Shown here piece after piece: positions 6,581 through 14,632 of a stretch of 49,232 nt of DNA. Location of the stretch: positions 1 to 49,232 of the forward strand of contig JAMPEY010000023.1 of assembly GCA_023664665.1 (NCBI GenBank), given 5' to 3'. The first letter of the stretch is position 1. Every line of letters starts with the position of its first letter. The DNA comes from Lachnoclostridium sp. Its GTDB lineage: Bacteria; Bacillota; Clostridia; Lachnospirales; Lachnospiraceae. Position numbers and translations under genes: made by a program. The notes under the pieces were generated by a model, which was not told the DNA's origin, did no database searches, and saw nothing but the letters and a program-made list of their open reading frames with translations.

Positions 6581-6931
6581 TTACTTACTCTTTTTTCCTT
6601 TTGCCTTGTACTTGTCAATCTGGACAAAGTCATCCATCAGTTCCAGAATCTTATCCCTTCCGGTCTGATTCAGCTTTACATAATACTGCATTACGCGGTT
6701 CTCCAGCAACTGCTCGCTCAAAGAAGTATTTCTTTCCAGAGAAGAGAAATCTACAGGATTCAAGCTTAATTTCTCGCACATCCTAATCACGGTGCCATAT
6801 GCCATGCCTTCAATTCCGCGCTCTAATGCCGTTACCAGCGTGCTGTAAGGGATATTCATCTCCAAAGCAAATTGGCGCACACTACGATACTGCTTCAAAA
6901 TTTCCTTTTTTAAGACTTCTGCTTTTCTCAT
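6581..6931 (-). CDS. XRE-family transcriptional regulator
   Basis: This 116-residue protein carries an N-terminal helix-turn-helix domain (about residues 5-65). It has the segments SVRQFALEMNIPYSTLVTAL and the helix around GTVIRMCEKLSLNP. The C-terminal part is a charged helical tail ending in KAKGKKSK, possibly for dimerisation. The start at 6931 is preferred to the earlier ATG at 6949 because GGAGGA is placed correctly only for the later one. Phage-repressor-like regulators of this size are common in Lachnospiraceae. It lies just downstream of the glycosylation operon on the same strand, but whether it controls that operon cannot be told from sequence. Confidence 0.85.
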   Translation of the reverse strand: MRKAEVLKKEILKQYRSVRQFALEMNIPYSTLVTALERGIEGMAYGTVIRMCEKLSLNPVDFSSLERNTSLSEQLLENRVMQYYVKLNQTGRDKILELMDDFVQIDKYKAKGKKSK

Positions 6932-7050
6932 ACTTTTGTCCTCCATCATCTAGCAAGTTAGTGTATATGAATAATATACGATATTCCGTGCCCTTTTTCA
7001 AGCCCCATTTCAAAATATTTATAATTTACTTTCAAACTTCCAAACAACAA

Positions 7051-8670
7051 TTAGTACAGCTGATACACTGCCATATCCTTATCCCTTGCCAATTCCCGGT
7101 AACCGGCGTCCTTACATGCGGCGTCGGTCTCTCCACCTGCCGGCAGGGCTATATAGCGGCTTTTGAGTTCTCCCATATGGTCTGCCACATAATCTTTTTC
7201 ACAACAGTTAATTCCCATACCTTCCGGCAGGGCATACAAAAGCTGCCACTTGGTATTGACAGTGCTTTGCTCAATGGTGTCATTAAACATCCAGATCATC
7301 ACATTATCATAGTTGGGAATCCCCTCTTCCACAAAGGTGATTTCTCTGTCAAAAATCTCTGTCCATTCCTCATGCTTTGCCACTTCCTCCTGTGTCGCAA
7401 AAGGGATCTGGTAATCATAGTCCGCCACCGCCTTATATGAGTACAAATAGGCGAATACAGCTCCCACAAGCACCGCTTTTTTATAAGTCTTAGTCTCCAT
7501 CAGACTGACTACAAAAACGCCCGCCGCCAGAAAGGTCAAAAGATGTTTACTGCCTTCCGTCAGCTTGTACATAAGAAGCAGGGCAAACAGCATCCCCACA
7601 TAGCAAAACGCCAGATGACCCTCTATCCATACTTTATTTCGCAGGGACTTGGACTGCTCATTTACCGGCTGCTCCTTCTCTTGCCCGAGGACTCGGCGAA
7701 GTCTCACAAAATCCATTATACTCTGCCAAAGAAGCACAGCCATCACCACAAGATATCCGCCGAAAAACGCTCCGGATGCAAGCCCGCTGCGGAATCCTTC
7801 CAGCGTCATGCCTAAGAATCCTTTTCCCATCCAATACAATGTGCTGAAAAAATTCCGGAGCCCGCCCCAAATTCCTTTTTCCACAAATGCCATAATCCAA
7901 TCCGTGAAAAATAAAGGCGCAAAATACTCCGCCCCCAAATAATGTTTAATCAGGGCATAGCATCCCAGTACCGCCAAAGTCACAAATGCAGCTCCCAAAG
8001 CGCCTCTCCGTTTGTCCCTTTTCATCCACAAAAATACCGGAAGCATCAAAAAAAGCAGCATATAAGGGCGCATCAGCACCAGCAGTCCCGACACCATAAA
8101 CAGCAGAACCAGATAAAGAGTATGCTCCTCCTCCAAATATCTGACCGCCAGACCGTAAAAGACAATCAACAGGGAAAAACAGATGACCTCCGGCATCCCC
8201 GAAAGCATATAGCGCACAAAGGGAGTATACAGGCAGAACAAAAGAGTCAGCACTCCCATTTGCTTCCATGTAGGGCGCACCAGCCACACAAAGCAAAAAA
8301 CCGCTGCTGTCAGCAATACAACATTGCAGATAACAGGCGACATCAGGTTCCATCCAAACACAAGCCCCCACAAAATCCACGGCAGCAAAAGCACAGGACT
8401 CCATGCCGCAAAGGAAAGTTTTAGGGCATGGCTTTCATTAAAGCCAAAATATCCTCTGGGATAACCGAAATTGACAATGGCTTCCGTCTGTTTAAAATAA
8501 AATAATTCGTCATTCCACTGGGAAGCAGGCAGATAAACTTCGCCGATACTCCGCCCCTGCATGGCGCAATGCACCAGACAACAGCATACAGGCAATAACG
8601 CCATAAGAGCTGCCTTTACAAATGTCTGAATCCTGTTTTCTTTTTTCCACCAATTTACAAATTTCTCCAA
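7051..8670 (-). CDS. Multi-spanning membrane protein, possible GT-C-type glycosyltransferase
   Basis: The 539-residue protein has roughly ten to twelve hydrophobic helices in residues 15-430. An acidic loop after the first helix (WNDELFYFK) resembles the catalytic-loop position of GT-C glycosyltransferases. A soluble C-terminal domain of about 130 residues follows, containing FVEEGIPNYDNVMIWMFND. The best start is TTG at 8670: GGAAAGG lies 8 nt upstream and the next Met is 22 codons further in. It is last in the 7-17 kb operon, whose GT2 enzymes would supply polyprenyl-phosphate sugars for such a transferase. Function is inference from topology and neighbours; no named family was recognised. 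Confidence 0.7.
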   Translation of the reverse strand: MEKFVNWWKKENRIQTFVKAALMALLPVCCCLVHCAMQGRSIGEVYLPASQWNDELFYFKQTEAIVNFGYPRGYFGFNESHALKLSFAAWSPVLLLPWILWGLVFGWNLMSPVICNVVLLTAAVFCFVWLVRPTWKQMGVLTLLFCLYTPFVRYMLSGMPEVICFSLLIVFYGLAVRYLEEEHTLYLVLLFMVSGLLVLMRPYMLLFLMLPVFLWMKRDKRRGALGAAFVTLAVLGCYALIKHYLGAEYFAPLFFTDWIMAFVEKGIWGGLRNFFSTLYWMGKGFLGMTLEGFRSGLASGAFFGGYLVVMAVLLWQSIMDFVRLRRVLGQEKEQPVNEQSKSLRNKVWIEGHLAFCYVGMLFALLLMYKLTEGSKHLLTFLAAGVFVVSLMETKTYKKAVLVGAVFAYLYSYKAVADYDYQIPFATQEEVAKHEEWTEIFDREITFVEEGIPNYDNVMIWMFNDTIEQSTVNTKWQLLYALPEGMGINCCEKDYVADHMGELKSRYIALPAGGETDAACKDAGYRELARDKDMAVYQLY

Positions 8671-8713
8671 TTTTTATGCCTTTCCAAAACTGCTTCTCCG
8701 GTATGGTTCCTCT

Positions 8714-9262
8714 TTATGTGCCGCTCTCTGTGGGATTTAATGCCGCCATCCACACAAGGTCTATATATTCCTCTCCGATACGGACATCTTCTTTGAGATA
8801 CCCCTCATGCACAAAACCAGCCTTTTCGTAACTGCGGATTGCCGCCGCATTCCCGGCAAGCGCCCTGAGATAAACACGGTGCAGCTTTTCCTCTTCAAAA
8901 CAATAGCGGAGCATCAGCTTTGCCGCCGCCGTTCCGATTCCCCGTCCCCTTGCCGGTTCCTCACCGATGAAGATGCCATACTCCGCCTTTTTGTGCTCTC
9001 TGTCAATATGCTGGATATTCACGGCTCCCACCGGCACATTATTATCCGTCAGGCAAATCATCATCTGGATTGCCTGTCCTGTTTCCACCTGAGTTCTGAC
9101 CCAGTTCTCATGGCTTTCTTTTGTAAAAAGTTCCTGATATACAAAATTTTTGCGTACCGCATCCTGATTGCGCCACTTTACTACAAAATCTGTATCTGCA
9201 TAGGTCATGGGGCGCAAAAAAATCCCCGCCTCTTCATCTCTGTATTTCTGTTCCACATCCAT
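8714..9262 (-). CDS. RimJ/RimL-like GNAT acetyltransferase, likely sugar N-acetyltransferase
   Basis: This 182-residue GNAT protein has an opening strand, IFLRPMTYADTDFVVKWRN, typical of the RimJ/RimL and PseH/WecD-like branch. Its acetyl-CoA motif is EEPARGRGIGTAAAKLM and its closing motif is SYEKAGFVHEG. The start at 9262 follows AGGAGG by 6 nt; the longer frame overlaps the upstream gene. It shares an operon with a DegT aminotransferase, so acetylation of the amino group installed on an NDP-sugar is the likely role (inference). Pseudaminic-acid type PseH is one possibility, but the other Pse enzymes beyond a PseB-like dehydratase are absent from the window. Confidence 0.8.
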   Translation of the reverse strand: MDVEQKYRDEEAGIFLRPMTYADTDFVVKWRNQDAVRKNFVYQELFTKESHENWVRTQVETGQAIQMMICLTDNNVPVGAVNIQHIDREHKKAEYGIFIGEEPARGRGIGTAAAKLMLRYCFEEEKLHRVYLRALAGNAAAIRSYEKAGFVHEGYLKEDVRIGEEYIDLVWMAALNPTESGT

Positions 9263-9306
9263 AAGCGGCCTCCTCTTATTTTCATAATTGTCTGCATTTT
9301 CTTTCC

Positions 9307-10671
9307 CTAAAACCCTGCCAATTCCTTTCCCTGCAGCGCATAGATTAAAAAATAACTGCCGCAGACCAGATGATAGAAAAACACCGCCCACTCCGCCAGC
9401 ACAAATACCACCTTATAGCTTTTGTACCACTGTACGGTATTTTTTAACATCAAAAGCAGCGTGAGCAGATAGACAAAAAACATGCCATGCATATAGCCCC
9501 AGGAAAAATTGGCATGCATCATACGGAATCCCTTCTCATACAAACACAAAAACATCAGGGTTGACACCAGATAAATCGTCCACGCAAAACGGTAATAAGC
9601 ATTTTTCAGCAGCTCCCGGGCATTGAGTATCAGTACGCCTATGGGCAGCGCCATTCCCATAAGGATGCTGAGCCAGATATTTTTGGAATAATTACTCCAG
9701 ACCTTTGCAAAAGCAAAACCGATTCCGGTTTCTTCTCCCATCACATTGGTACCGGTAAATACGCCAAAAAACTGATACAGCAAATCAATTCCCGTGGGAA
9801 TCATAAATACGCACAGGAAAAAAGCATAAGGAAAACTCTTTCCCCTGCTGCGAATCAGCTGTAGGAAAAGCAGCGCTCCCATGGCGGGAAGAATGACCAT
9901 GGTAAAGCTGGGCTTGGTAATCGTGGTCAGAAAAAGGCTCACCGCAAAGGGAACAAATTCCTTCCACAAGGTATTTTTTTCATCGGCAAGGGAGACCTTT
10001 TCCTTCCAGAGTTTTTCCACCAATCCAAGCGCCCTGCAGCCCTCAAAAAAGCAGATGACCGCAAAGGCTCTGGTAGCCAGATAGGTAGCGTTCCAGATAG
10101 GATTGGGCGTATAAATCCCCATACAGCGATAGGCATAGTCAAATCCGAAAAACGCAGTATTTTTAGGGGAATACAAATTTCCCAGCAAAAATAACGCGAA
10201 GGTCAGAAAGGTCACGGTCAAATCCAGAAGCAGACGCCTGCCCTTTCCCCGTTCTCCCCAGGTCTCTATTTCCGGTAGCAGGCTTTTGATGCCATGCCCC
10301 ATATATACCCTGGCAATCCACAATCCCAAAGAATTGAGGACCGCCGTGGTAATTGCCACCGCCGCAGGCGCGCCGCACAGCAGGGCAATCAGTTTTGCCA
10401 TGGTAAAAAACAAAGGATAGGGAAATTCATAATTGCCTTCAATGCCCCTGACTTTATTTACATAATCCGGCATGTCGGACACAAAATCCGGCACCCCATA
10501 GCACTGCATCATAAAAAGATACAGCATTACTCCCGTATAAATAAGCAGCAAGAGAAGAAATATAATTTTATCCGCTCTGCTGTCTTCCTTCCATTCCTTT
10601 ATCCACTTTCCCTGCACTTTCTTATCCAATGTTTCCGTCCTTTTCACAAGTTCTTTATGAGTGAATTTCAT
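9307..10671 (-). CDS. Multi-spanning membrane protein, paralogue of the 20665-21954 gene
   Basis: The 454-residue protein has a basic, charged N-terminus (about 40 residues) followed by some ten membrane helices. The stretch after the first helix (VPDFVSDMPDYVNKV) has acidic residues where GT-C enzymes place their catalytic loop. Short blocks such as YEKGFRMMHANFSWGYMHGM and TKPSFTMVILPA recur almost unchanged in the protein at 20665-21954, so the two are paralogues. The ATG at 10671 overlaps the end of the upstream aminotransferase gene and is probably translationally coupled; an in-frame TTG at 10701 is less likely. Function is unknown; glycosyl transfer from a lipid-linked sugar is inferred from context. 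Confidence 0.7.
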   Translation of the reverse strand: MKFTHKELVKRTETLDKKVQGKWIKEWKEDSRADKIIFLLLLLIYTGVMLYLFMMQCYGVPDFVSDMPDYVNKVRGIEGNYEFPYPLFFTMAKLIALLCGAPAAVAITTAVLNSLGLWIARVYMGHGIKSLLPEIETWGERGKGRRLLLDLTVTFLTFALFLLGNLYSPKNTAFFGFDYAYRCMGIYTPNPIWNATYLATRAFAVICFFEGCRALGLVEKLWKEKVSLADEKNTLWKEFVPFAVSLFLTTITKPSFTMVILPAMGALLFLQLIRSRGKSFPYAFFLCVFMIPTGIDLLYQFFGVFTGTNVMGEETGIGFAFAKVWSNYSKNIWLSILMGMALPIGVLILNARELLKNAYYRFAWTIYLVSTLMFLCLYEKGFRMMHANFSWGYMHGMFFVYLLTLLLMLKNTVQWYKSYKVVFVLAEWAVFFYHLVCGSYFLIYALQGKELAGF

Positions 10672-11764
10672 ATTGGTTACACAGTTGAATGACACGCTCA
10701 ATCTCTTCCTCCGTCATCTCGGGAAACAGCGGCAGAGTCACGCAATGGGCAGCTAAATATTCCGCATTGGGACAGTCGCCCTTCCCGTATCCCAGATGCG
10801 CATAAGCTTTCTGAAGATGGCATGGCACCGGATAGTGCATATTGCACTCCACATCCGCATCCGCCATATATTGGATAAAATCTTTTTGGTCCGGTACGGT
10901 AATGACAAATAAGTGAAATACCGGTGTGGTATTTTCCGGATGTTTCTGCATGGTAATCAGCGGATTTTTAATCTCTTGTAAATATCTTGCGCCGATTTCC
11001 TGTCGGCGTTTTGTCCACTGCGGCAGATATTGCAAGCTCACGGAAAGCACCGCCCCCTGCATCCCTTCCAGACGGTAATTGTAGCCTATCTCATCATGAT
11101 AATATCTCACATCGCAGCCTTGGTTTTTCAACCACTCGATATGTTTATAATAGTCTTCCCTGTCACAGGTAATGCTTCCTCCTTCTCCGAAAGCATAGAG
11201 ATTCTTACCCGGGTAAAAACTAAAGCACCCTATTTCTCCCAGCGTTCCTACATTTCTGCCCTCGAATTGTGCCCCATGTGCCTGCGCGCAGTCCTCCGCC
11301 ACAAACAGATGATTCCTCTGCGCAACCTCCCGAATACGGGCATAATCAAAGGGCTGTCCATAGAGATGGACTCCCAGAATGCCTTTGGTGTGCGGCGTAA
11401 TCAGCTTTTCCACGCATTCTGCATCGATTTCCCAGGTATCCCCGGTACAGTCCGCAAATACAGGCGTTGCACCCGTATAAGAAACGCCCCATGCAGTAGC
11501 AATATAAGTGTTGGCGGGCACGATAACTTCATCACCCGGTCCCACTCCCAAGGCAAGCATGGCAAGATGAAGCGCCGAGGTTCCGTTGTTCACGCCGGAG
11601 GCAAATCTGCTGCCTACATATGCCGCAAATTCCCGGTCAAAAGCATCCGCATATTTCCCTCCCGAAAAAGCAGTTTCCATACAGACTTTTTCGATTGCCT
11701 GCCTGTATTCTTCCTGATGCCGCAGATAATCCCGGCTTAAATCAATACGCTTAATATGTGCCAT
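10655..11764 (-). CDS. DegT/DnrJ/EryC1/StrS aminotransferase (sugar transaminase)
   Basis: This 369-residue PLP enzyme belongs to the family that converts keto groups on nucleotide sugars to amines. Landmarks are NNGTSALHLAMLALG, GDEVIVPANTYIATAWG, the acidic ED pair in LFVAEDCAQAHGA, and the PLP-lysine motif SFYPGKNLYAFGEGG. Its start at 11764 follows GGAGGG by 5 nt and is preceded by a small GC-rich hairpin seen at other gene starts here. A GNAT gene lies two genes downstream, so the pair may make an N-acetylated amino-deoxy sugar. Candidate substrates are the products of the PseB-like and CapD-like dehydratases or of Gmd, all encoded in the neighbouring locus. Exact specificity cannot be assigned. 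Confidence 0.92.
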   Translation of the reverse strand: MAHIKRIDLSRDYLRHQEEYRQAIEKVCMETAFSGGKYADAFDREFAAYVGSRFASGVNNGTSALHLAMLALGVGPGDEVIVPANTYIATAWGVSYTGATPVFADCTGDTWEIDAECVEKLITPHTKGILGVHLYGQPFDYARIREVAQRNHLFVAEDCAQAHGAQFEGRNVGTLGEIGCFSFYPGKNLYAFGEGGSITCDREDYYKHIEWLKNQGCDVRYYHDEIGYNYRLEGMQGAVLSVSLQYLPQWTKRRQEIGARYLQEIKNPLITMQKHPENTTPVFHLFVITVPDQKDFIQYMADADVECNMHYPVPCHLQKAYAHLGYGKGDCPNAEYLAAHCVTLPLFPEMTEEEIERVIQLCNQYEIHS

Positions 11765-11792
11765 GCTAACCCTCCATGCCGCCTTCAACGGC

Positions 11793-12521
11793 TCAATTCT
11801 TTCTTCCTTTTCCATAAAATTCCCGATGCAGCCTTGCTATCTGCACCAGATAATTACAAATAGTCCGGAACACCTTTACTGTGGTATTATAATCCTCCTG
11901 CCACTCCACCGGATAGTCCAAAATACGGACTCCCCTTTTTTCGGCGCGGAGCAAAAACTCTATCATGTAAAACCACCCGTTGTCATCACTGCATCCCTCT
12001 ATCAGGGAAACCGCCTGCTCCCTGCGCACAAAAGTAAAACCGCAGATAGCGTCTGTGGACTTCATGCCCAGAAATAATTTTAGCAGAATTAACAAGCCTT
12101 TGGAAGTAATTTTACGATACCATTTCCGCCCCTCGGTATGGGACTGCCTCGCAAAACGGCTTCCGTTGATATAGGCAATCTCCTTCCGGGTATCAAAAAT
12201 ATGGATTGCCTCCCCCAAATGCTTGATATTAGTGGAAAGATCTATATCCATATATCCCACAATATCGCCGTGGCTTAATTCCACGCCCCGCCGGAAAGCC
12301 GCGCCCACTCCGCGGATGTCAATACGCTCATACTGCACTTTCGGATACCTCTCCACAAGCGCCGCCGCAATCTGCGGAGTCTCATCCGTGGAGCCGTTGT
12401 CCACAATGATAATCTCATAATCTTCAAAAGCAATCTTTTTCAGATATTCCACAGTGCGGGTAATTCCGCTTTCCAAACGCAGTTTTTCATTCAATACCGG
12501 AAAAATAATTGTCACTGTCAT
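11793..12521 (-). CDS. Family 2 glycosyltransferase, dolichyl-phosphate glucosyltransferase type
   Basis: The 242-residue GT2 enzyme has the GT-A core. The start is TVTIIFPVLNEKLRLESGI, the nucleotide-binding turn is IIVDNGSTDET, and the metal-binding DXD appears as MDIDLS near residue 95. The segment KSTDAICGFTFVRREQA matches the acceptor region of polyprenyl-phosphate hexosyltransferases. It has no C-terminal transmembrane anchor. It overlaps the upstream GT2 gene by ATGA, so the two are translationally coupled. It probably loads a sugar onto a polyprenyl phosphate for one of the membrane proteins in this operon; the sugar is unknown. Confidence 0.88.
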   Translation of the reverse strand: MTVTIIFPVLNEKLRLESGITRTVEYLKKIAFEDYEIIIVDNGSTDETPQIAAALVERYPKVQYERIDIRGVGAAFRRGVELSHGDIVGYMDIDLSTNIKHLGEAIHIFDTRKEIAYINGSRFARQSHTEGRKWYRKITSKGLLILLKLFLGMKSTDAICGFTFVRREQAVSLIEGCSDDNGWFYMIEFLLRAEKRGVRILDYPVEWQEDYNTTVKVFRTICNYLVQIARLHREFYGKGRKN

Positions 12522-13459
12522 TTTGTCAGTTTTTCCACTCCTTCTATGATATAACGCTGGCGCTTAAAGCTCATATTCAAAATCACGGAAAGATATTTGA
12601 ATATCAATGTCAGCATGACAGATATCATAAAGAATCCAAATGACATCCATGTCATAATTGACATCCAGCCTTCCACGGGGCGTACGGTACTGAAAATAGA
12701 ATAGATAATATAGCCAAACATAAAAATCATTGCCCCGAACATAATCATGCTGGTGATAAGGGATATCTTCTCCAGAATATCCGTAAAAATAATCAGGGTA
12801 TCCATGGCAAGGGCGCTGCGGTTCCCCCGTTCTTCCTGATTGCGCCCCCCTGTGGCGGTCTTTTTATTTTCGTAGACAATGGTGTCCGTTTTCAATCCGC
12901 AATTCATATACATTGCTTTGCGATATGGAATATAGGCATTCATCTGATTCACCCGGTTGACGGCCCTTCTGGAAATAATGCGAAATCTTTCCTGCCGCAG
13001 CTGCCCCATACGCCGGTTTCCTAAATTGTAAATAGTATAAAACATTCTTGACGAAAGGGATACGCCATGAGCGGGAGCCGCCGCCACCACATCATATCCC
13101 TCCAACGCCCTGTAATAGACTTCCATAATCAGGGAAGAGTCAAAATCCAGTTGGCATTTGTCAAATTCAAACAAAAAATCTCCCACCGCCAAATCTCTTC
13201 CCGCATTCATGGCAGCTTCCACTCCCTGATAATAACTCAAATGAATCATACTGACTACAAAGGAAGCCGTCTGCTCTGCCAAAAATTCCTGTATTTGTGA
13301 AACGGTATCGTCCCCACAGCCGTCGTTGACACATACGATTTCAAATTTTTCAAACCTTTCCTGCATCACATCACTGACTGCCTGCAAAAATTGCTTAACC
13401 GTCCTGCCTTCATTATGCAGATAAAGGACACAGGATACAAAATTTTTTTCCTTTTCCAT
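12518..13459 (-). CDS. Membrane-anchored family 2 glycosyltransferase with altered DXD motif
   Basis: This 313-residue protein resembles GtrB/DPM1-type polyprenyl-phosphate glycosyltransferases. It has a GT-A domain (about 1-215) and two C-terminal membrane helices (about 225-295). The nucleotide-binding motif is present as CVNDGCGDDT. Where the family normally has DADLQDP, this protein reads FEFDKCQLDF, so the metal-binding DXD becomes EXD and the following conserved residues are lost. It may still bind metal, or may act as a partner for the coupled GT2 downstream. The start at 13459 follows CGGAGG, and a small CCG/CGG hairpin precedes it. Confidence 0.85.
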   Translation of the reverse strand: MEKEKNFVSCVLYLHNEGRTVKQFLQAVSDVMQERFEKFEIVCVNDGCGDDTVSQIQEFLAEQTASFVVSMIHLSYYQGVEAAMNAGRDLAVGDFLFEFDKCQLDFDSSLIMEVYYRALEGYDVVAAAPAHGVSLSSRMFYTIYNLGNRRMGQLRQERFRIISRRAVNRVNQMNAYIPYRKAMYMNCGLKTDTIVYENKKTATGGRNQEERGNRSALAMDTLIIFTDILEKISLITSMIMFGAMIFMFGYIIYSIFSTVRPVEGWMSIMTWMSFGFFMISVMLTLIFKYLSVILNMSFKRQRYIIEGVEKLTK

Positions 13460-13497
13460 GACTGCCTCCGTTTCTCGGTTTATCCGGCCCGTAAACT

Positions 13498-14625
13498 TTA
13501 ATCTAAAAATTCATCCAAATCATACACTGTGTTAATTTTTCCCGACAAGACACTTACAAAAGCCGGGTCTTTTGAAATCACTTTCACCACTGTAGGTCTG
13601 GAATCATCTATCTCCGAAGCCTTCAAGATAGGCTTCATGGAAAACAATGACTTCTCATAAAAAAATTCATATTCCGTCCGGATATATTTTCTTGCCAGAG
13701 CGGCCATATACTCCCATGCGCTCCTTGGTTTCTCCTCACAGAAATCACAGTTTCCCAGCCATCCGCTTTTGCACAGTCCCTTTTTCATACAGGAAAAATA
13801 GGGGGTTCTCTCATAGCTTGTCTGATGTGGTGTAAAAGTCACCGAAGTCAGGGAATGAAAGCCTGTCTTTCCAAAAGGCATAACGGAAAAAAAGGGACCG
13901 TCCATCACCGTAAGCCCGATTTCCTTAAAAGCTTCATTCACCCTGCACAAAATAATCTCGCAAAGCTCGTATTTCAATCCAAAATCCTCTGCGGAAACTC
14001 CCTCCACTTTCCTTAGAATCTGATTCACGGAGGCATAGGATGCATTCAGCACAAAGGGAGCCTGATATCGCTCTTCCTTTCCCTGATAAAGCGCCGTAAT
14101 TTCATAAACGCTTTCCCTCTTTTCAATCCGTTCAATCCTGCGCTCATAACAAATCTGCACACCCGGATATTGTTCCAGCTCTTTTATGAAAAAATCTTTT
14201 AAAATCTGCGCATCGTAGGTATATTCTTCTGTCAGGAATGCCCCATCGCACATTCCTTCTTTGAAATATTGCGTTACGGGAAGTTCCAGACAGGGAATCT
14301 TTGCATCCTTACAAAATTTTTTAAATTCCTGCGCGTCTGTCCATGAAAAGTGGCTTGCCGTGGCATACACCTGTTTAAAATCCGAATGGATGCAAAATTT
14401 ATAATCTTCCACAAACCGCTTAAAATATCCGGCGGATTTCATCGCCGTAGCCAGAGAGCGGGGATAATGATACCCCATATGCACCCTTGCCTGATTGATA
14501 TAAGTAGCTCTGGTAAAGGGCGCCGCCTCTATCTCCAGCACCGTGACCTGTTGTCCCTTCCTTGCGCAGTACAGAGCGGAATAAAGACCGTAAAGTCCCG
14601 CGCCGATAATTAATTTATCTGTCAT
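13498..14625 (-). CDS. FAD-dependent oxidoreductase (DAO type)
   Basis: The 375-residue flavoprotein begins with an N-terminal Rossmann fold IIGAGLYGLYSALYCARKG ending in the acidic LE. This is followed by RATYINQARVHMGYHYPRS, a segment typical of FAD-dependent amino acid or glycerol-3-phosphate type oxidases. A Cys-rich patch, MKKGLCKSGWLGNCDFCEE, might bind a metal. Enzymes of this kind occur in glycan loci and may oxidise or reduce a sugar intermediate, but the substrate is unknown. The start at 14625 follows AAGGAG, and the gene lies 7 nt after the upstream membrane-protein gene. Confidence 0.82.
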   Translation of the reverse strand: MTDKLIIGAGLYGLYSALYCARKGQQVTVLEIEAAPFTRATYINQARVHMGYHYPRSLATAMKSAGYFKRFVEDYKFCIHSDFKQVYATASHFSWTDAQEFKKFCKDAKIPCLELPVTQYFKEGMCDGAFLTEEYTYDAQILKDFFIKELEQYPGVQICYERRIERIEKRESVYEITALYQGKEERYQAPFVLNASYASVNQILRKVEGVSAEDFGLKYELCEIILCRVNEAFKEIGLTVMDGPFFSVMPFGKTGFHSLTSVTFTPHQTSYERTPYFSCMKKGLCKSGWLGNCDFCEEKPRSAWEYMAALARKYIRTEYEFFYEKSLFSMKPILKASEIDDSRPTVVKVISKDPAFVSVLSGKINTVYDLDEFLD

Positions 14626-14632
14626 TGTTTTA

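Noticed and set aside
8714..11764. Firm naming of the aminotransferase and GNAT as PseC and PseH
   Set aside because: The DegT protein looks closer to general sugar transaminases, and PseG, PseI and PseF are absent; only a general role is given.
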